Assembly: GCA_947501315.1 (NCBI GenBank)
Contig: CANMXH010000103.1
Location: 1 to 7,807 of the forward strand
DNA length: 7,807 nt
DNA from: Caulobacteraceae bacterium
GTDB lineage: Bacteria; Pseudomonadota; Alphaproteobacteria; Caulobacterales; Caulobacteraceae
Reading direction: 5' to 3'
Positions 4,581 through 7,807 of the stretch are shown here, in pieces. The notes under the pieces are model-generated. The model made no database searches. It worked only from the letters and a program-made list of their open reading frames with translations, and was not told the origin of the DNA. Within the stretch, counting starts at the first letter, position 1. The number at the start of each line of letters is the position of its first letter. The translations under genes were made by a program, and so were the position numbers.

Positions 4581-5878
4581 GCGGCTCCAAACACCCGCGC
4601 GAACACCGTGTCCACGTGTTTGGTGTGGTAGCCCAGATCGAACAGCGCCTCGAGCTGCGCCGCCGGCAGGGTCACCCGCGCGTCGGCCTTGAGGAAGTCG
4701 AGGAACCGGCCCTCGCCGCGCCAGACCTTCATGGCGTTCTCCTGCACCGCGGCATAGGCATCCTCGCGCGACACCCCTGCCTGCGTCAGGGCCAGCATCA
4801 CCCGCTGCGAATGCACCAGCCCGCCCAGCAGGTTCAGGTTCTTTTCCATATTGGCCGGATAGACGTTCAGCCGCTCGACCACCCCGGCCAGCCGTTGCAG
4901 GGCGAAATCGAGGTGGATGGTGGCGTCCGGACCGATCCCGCGTTCGACCGAGGAATGGCTGATGTCGCGCTCGTGCCAGAGGGCGACATTTTCCATCGCC
5001 GGCACCACGGCCGAGCGGACCAGCCGCGCGAGGCCGGTCAGGTTCTCGGTCAGGATCGGGTTGCGCTTGTGCGGCATCGCCGACGAGCCCTTTTGGCCCT
5101 TGTCGAAGAATTCCTCGGCCTCCAGCACCTCGGTGCGCTGCAGATGGCGGATTTCGGTCGCCAGCCGCTCGATCGATGAGGCGACGACGCCGAGCGCTGC
5201 GAAGAAGGCGGCGTGACGGTCGCGCGGGATCACCTGGGTCGAGACCGGCTCGACCTGCAGACCCATCTGCCCGGCGACATAGGCCTCCACCGCCGGATCG
5301 ACATTGGCGAAGGTGCCGACGGCGCCGGAGATGGCGCAGGTGGCGATCTCTTCCTTCGCCGTCAGCAGGCGCCGCTTCGCCCGCTGGAATTCGGCGTGAT
5401 AGCCGGCCAGCTTGAGCCCGAAGGTCACGGGCTCGGCATGGATGCCGTGACTACGGCCCACGCAAGGCGTGAGTTTGTGCTCCTTCGCGCGGGTCTCGAG
5501 CGCTGTCAGAACGCGATCAACGCCCTCGATCAGGAGGTCAGAGGCGCGCGCCAGCTGGACCGCGAAACAGGTGTCCAGCACGTCGGACGACGTCATGCCC
5601 TGGTGCAGGAAGCGGGCCTCCTCGCCCACGATCTCGGACACATGGGTCAGGAAGGCGATGACGTCGTGTTTGGTGGTGCTTTCGATCTCGTCGATGCGGT
5701 CGGCGTCGAACACCGCGTCCTTGCCCTTGGCCCAGATCGCCTCGGCGGCGCTGGCGGGAATCGTGCCCAGTTCGGCCATCTTCGTGGCGGCATGCGCCTC
5801 GATCTCGAACCAGATCCGATATTTGGTCTCTTGCGACCAGATGGCGACGGCGGCGGGGCGGGAATAACGGCTGATCAT
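4577..5878 (-). CDS. purB: Adenylosuccinate lyase PurB
   Basis: A 433-residue protein, normal for the shorter PurB form of the fumarase/aspartase superfamily. It removes fumarate from SAICAR to give AICAR and from adenylosuccinate to give AMP; the active enzyme is normally a homotetramer with shared active sites. Visible motifs are TTKHDVIAFL (68-77), the substrate-loop region QGMTSSDVLDT (93-103), and GRSHGIHAEP (141-150) with a catalytic-type histidine. The superfamily signature GSSAMPHKRNP is at 264-274 with the serine on the mobile loop. The N-terminus MISRYSRP is typical. The upstream sequence (CACCCCGCGCCC before ATG) shows no clear Shine-Dalgarno site. It is divergent from the GH109-like gene (103 bp between starts) and coupled to the glycosylase gene behind it. 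Confidence 0.98.
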   Translation of the reverse strand: MISRYSRPAAVAIWSQETKYRIWFEIEAHAATKMAELGTIPASAAEAIWAKGKDAVFDADRIDEIESTTKHDVIAFLTHVSEIVGEEARFLHQGMTSSDVLDTCFAVQLARASDLLIEGVDRVLTALETRAKEHKLTPCVGRSHGIHAEPVTFGLKLAGYHAEFQRAKRRLLTAKEEIATCAISGAVGTFANVDPAVEAYVAGQMGLQVEPVSTQVIPRDRHAAFFAALGVVASSIERLATEIRHLQRTEVLEAEEFFDKGQKGSSAMPHKRNPILTENLTGLARLVRSAVVPAMENVALWHERDISHSSVERGIGPDATIHLDFALQRLAGVVERLNVYPANMEKNLNLLGGLVHSQRVMLALTQAGVSREDAYAAVQENAMKVWRGEGRFLDFLKADARVTLPAAQLEALFDLGYHTKHVDTVFARVFGAA

Positions 5879-5981
5879 GGGCGCGGGGTGTCGGTCTCAT
5901 GCGGCCCTGAGTCAACCGGCGGCTTGTCCGGGTTCGTGAATTCAGGTCTGGTCCGTCCGCCCAAACTCTCCGGAGGATCCG
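5879..5981. promoter_or_regulatory. Divergent intergenic region purB / GH109-like gene
   Basis: These 103 bp must carry promoters in both directions, but I find no convincing -35/-10 pair on either strand. The only firm element is the ribosome-binding site GGAGG (5972-5976), 5 nt before the ATG of the rightward gene. The word GGTGTCG (5887-5893), just upstream of purB, matches part of the repeat near purC; at 7 bp this may be chance. Confidence 0.5.
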
Positions 5982-7331
5982 ATGAATCGGCGCGAATTGA
6001 TCGCCACCGCCACCGCCGTGACCGGCGGGGCCCTGACCCTCCCCACGCGGGCCACCGGAGCGACGCGGGCCTCGGATCGCCTTCGGCTGGGCATGATCGG
6101 TGTCGGCATGCGCGGCCGGGTTTTGCTGCGTGAGCTGGTGCGCCGCGACGACGTCGAGGTCGTGGGCCTGTGCGATATTGAAGCCTACACCCTCAATGAG
6201 GCGCTTACGCAGTTCACCGGGGCCGGCCGTCCGAACCCCCGCCTCTACACCGGGTCGAACGAGTCCTGGCGTGAGATGCTGGCAACGGCGGATCTCGATG
6301 GTGTCATCATCGCCACCCCGTGGGAGCTGCACGCACCGATGGCCATCGGGGCCATGCGCGCGCGCGTCGCCGTGGCCTGCGAGGTCGTGGCCGGGATCAC
6401 CCTGGACGACCATTGGCGGGTGCTGCGGACCCAGCAGGAGACCGGCACGCCCTATATGCTGCTGGAGAACGTCTGCTTCCGACGGGATGTGATGGCGGTG
6501 CTGAACATGGTCCGTCAGGGCGTGTTCGGCGAGATGATCCATCTGGAAGGCGGCTATCAGCACGACCTGCGTGAGGTGAAATTCAATGCCGGCATCCCGG
6601 GTGAGGCCTACGGCGGTGGTGTCGAGTTCGGCAGCAAGGGCTGGTCCGAGGCGCGCTGGCGCACCCGGCATTCGGTTGACCGCAACGGCGACCTCTACCC
6701 CAGCCATGGCATCGGGCCCTGCGCCATGTGGGCCAACATCAATCGCGGCAACCGCTTCACCCATTTGACCAGCTATGCCTCGAAGGCGCGAGGTCTGCAC
6801 AATCACGTCGTGGCGAAGGGCGGTCCCGATCACCCGAACGCGCGGGTGGATTTCCGTCTCGGCGACGTGGTCCAGACGATGATCGGCTGTGAGAACGGCG
6901 AGACGGTTCTGCTCAGCCACGACACCAACCTGCCGCGGCCCTACTCCCTCGGTTTTCGGGTCCAGGGAGAGAAGGGTCTGTGGATGGACGTCAACAAGTC
7001 CATCTATGTCGAAGGGCAAAGCCCAAGGGCGCATCGGTGGGAGGAGGCCCAGGCCTGGCTGGATCGTTATGACCACCCGCTCTGGAAGGCGCATGCCGCC
7101 GATGCCGAGGGGGCGGGCCATGGCGGCATGGATTTCTTTGTGATCCACGCCTTTATCGAGGCGTTGAAGGCCGGAGCGCCCATGCCGATCGACATTCATG
7201 ACGCCGTGACCTGGAGCGCCGTCACGCCGCTGTCCGAGGCCTCTATCGCCAGCGGTAACCGGACCGTCGACTTCCCGGACTTCACCGAGGGCAGCTGGCG
7301 CGATCGCACGCCGGCCTTCGCCCCTGCCTGA
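5982..7331 (+). CDS. GH109-like alpha-N-acetylgalactosaminidase, Gfo/Idh/MocA fold, with twin-arginine signal
   Basis: A 449-residue protein of the Gfo/Idh/MocA superfamily that matches the GH109 glycosidases, typified by the Elizabethkingia alpha-N-acetylgalactosaminidase. These remove terminal alpha-GalNAc by an NAD-dependent redox/elimination route rather than classical hydrolysis. Residues 1-30 look like a Tat signal (MNRREL, then an Ala/Thr/Leu-rich stretch), so export in folded form with its cofactor is expected. The Rossmann motif is GVGMRG (40-45). Family segments follow: LENVCFRRDVMAVLNMVRQG with Glu162, GGYQHDLR with His194, RNGDLYPSHGIGP with Tyr239 and His242, and RPYSLGF with Tyr321. 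From memory these line up with the proposed active-site residues Glu149, His181, Tyr225, His228 and Tyr307 of the Elizabethkingia enzyme. DHPLWK and GAGHGGMDFF complete the match. A strong GGAGG lies 5 nt before the ATG. The natural substrate is inferred from the family and not shown here. Confidence 0.9.
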   Translation: MNRRELIATATAVTGGALTLPTRATGATRASDRLRLGMIGVGMRGRVLLRELVRRDDVEVVGLCDIEAYTLNEALTQFTGAGRPNPRLYTGSNESWREMLATADLDGVIIATPWELHAPMAIGAMRARVAVACEVVAGITLDDHWRVLRTQQETGTPYMLLENVCFRRDVMAVLNMVRQGVFGEMIHLEGGYQHDLREVKFNAGIPGEAYGGGVEFGSKGWSEARWRTRHSVDRNGDLYPSHGIGPCAMWANINRGNRFTHLTSYASKARGLHNHVVAKGGPDHPNARVDFRLGDVVQTMIGCENGETVLLSHDTNLPRPYSLGFRVQGEKGLWMDVNKSIYVEGQSPRAHRWEEAQAWLDRYDHPLWKAHAADAEGAGHGGMDFFVIHAFIEALKAGAPMPIDIHDAVTWSAVTPLSEASIASGNRTVDFPDFTEGSWRDRTPAFAPA

Positions 7332-7348
7332 CCGAGAGAGCATTCGCC

Positions 7349-7807
7349 ATGGAATTGATCATCGGCCCCCGGCTTTATTCGACCTGGTCCCTGCGGCCAT
7401 GGCTGGTGCTGAAGCACTGCAAGGCTGATTTCACCGTACGCGAGATCGACATCTATTCGCCCGGCGGACAGGCTGAGATGGCTTTGATCTCGCCCTCGCG
7501 GCTTGTGCCGCTGCTGAAGGTCGACGGCGAGACAATCTGGGACTCCATGGCCATTTCTGTCTGGTGCGCCGAACGCTATCCCGAAGCCCGCCTCTGGCCT
7601 GCGGAGCCGCAAGCCCGATGGCTGGCCCGGTCAGCAGCCTGCGAGATGCACGGTGGCTTCATGGCGCTGCGGACGGAATGCGGCATGGGGCCCGATCACA
7701 CCATGGTCGGACCGGACCGTTCAGCGCCGCCCGCAGGCGCAGCGGTGGAGCGCGACATCCAACGGATTGTCAGCCTCTGGCGGGAGATGCGCGGCCGGTT
7801 TGGGTCC
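7349..7807 (+). CDS. Glutathione S-transferase family protein, N-terminal part (3' end outside window)
   Basis: The frame runs open from the ATG at 7349-7351 to the window end, giving 153 residues without a stop. The first 80 residues have the thioredoxin-like GST domain: LYSTWSLRPWLVLKH (9-23), with the Ser/Thr/Trp-Ser glutathione-site region, then SRLVPLLKVDGETIWDS (50-66), with the cis-proline and the usual (W)DS glutathione-contact motif, then AISVWCAERYPEARLWP. From about residue 86 the all-helical C-terminal domain begins, with an EMHGGFMALR segment common in this soluble GST subgroup. It likely conjugates glutathione or acts in cytoplasmic detoxification; the substrate is unknown. It starts 17 nt after the GH109-like gene, with a weak GAGAG ribosome-binding stretch, so the two may be co-transcribed, although no functional link is obvious. 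Confidence 0.92.
   Translation, partial: MELIIGPRLYSTWSLRPWLVLKHCKADFTVREIDIYSPGGQAEMALISPSRLVPLLKVDGETIWDSMAISVWCAERYPEARLWPAEPQARWLARSAACEMHGGFMALRTECGMGPDHTMVGPDRSAPPAGAAVERDIQRIVSLWREMRGRFGS

Noticed and set aside
5213..6133. A 306-codon plus-strand open frame across the 5' half of purB
   Set aside because: It is antisense to purB and runs into the start of the GH109-like gene in another frame; no protein features are seen.
5538..7343. A 601-codon open frame on the minus strand opposite the GH109-like gene and part of purB
   Set aside because: It is antisense to two clearly recognisable genes. Its product is rich in His, Arg, Gly and Asp in the pattern expected from a GC-rich gene read backwards, and it has no recognisable domain.

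Overview
The window is high-GC and gene-dense, and its gene content points to an alphaproteobacterium, most likely Caulobacterales and perhaps Brevundimonas. The main reasons are a DUF1476-type F1-ATPase zeta inhibitor gene, which is essentially alphaproteobacterial, and the three-part PurS/PurQ type of FGAM synthase. Promoter-like elements close to the Caulobacter housekeeping form (GCTA-type -10) also fit. The genus is inferred from style only; no search was run. I see no RNA gene, IS element, CRISPR array, prophage or origin.

Layout. (1) 1-375, plus strand: the 3' part of an aspartyl/asparaginyl beta-hydroxylase-family gene. It converges on the next gene and shares a CTAG double stop with it. 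(2) 372-3357, minus strand, read right to left: purC, purS, a 43-residue membrane microprotein, a YbhB/YbcL (PEBP) family protein, purQ, and a maltose/galactoside-type O-acetyltransferase. purC/purS and purS/microprotein overlap at their stop/start codons. (3) 3358-3631: a divergent control region with inverted and direct repeats of a TGCGACA-type motif between two candidate promoters. (4) 3632-3955, plus strand: the F1-ATPase zeta inhibitor, followed by a near-perfect bidirectional hairpin terminator at 3975-4012. (5) 4089-5878, minus strand: purB, with a family-6-type hypoxanthine (deoxyinosine) DNA glycosylase gene overlapping its stop codon by 4 nt. (6) 5982-7807, plus strand: a Tat-type secreted GH109 alpha-N-acetylgalactosaminidase-like oxidoreductase fold protein, then 17 nt later a glutathione S-transferase gene cut off by the window end.

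Functionally, the centre of the window is de novo purine synthesis. PurS and PurQ supply two of the three FGAM synthase subunits (PurL is not in the window). PurC makes SAICAR. PurB cleaves SAICAR and later adenylosuccinate to AMP. The most interesting points are the insertion of a membrane microprotein and a PEBP protein between purS and purQ, the coupling of an inosine-in-DNA repair enzyme to purB, and the repeat-rich region between purC and the ATPase inhibitor gene.
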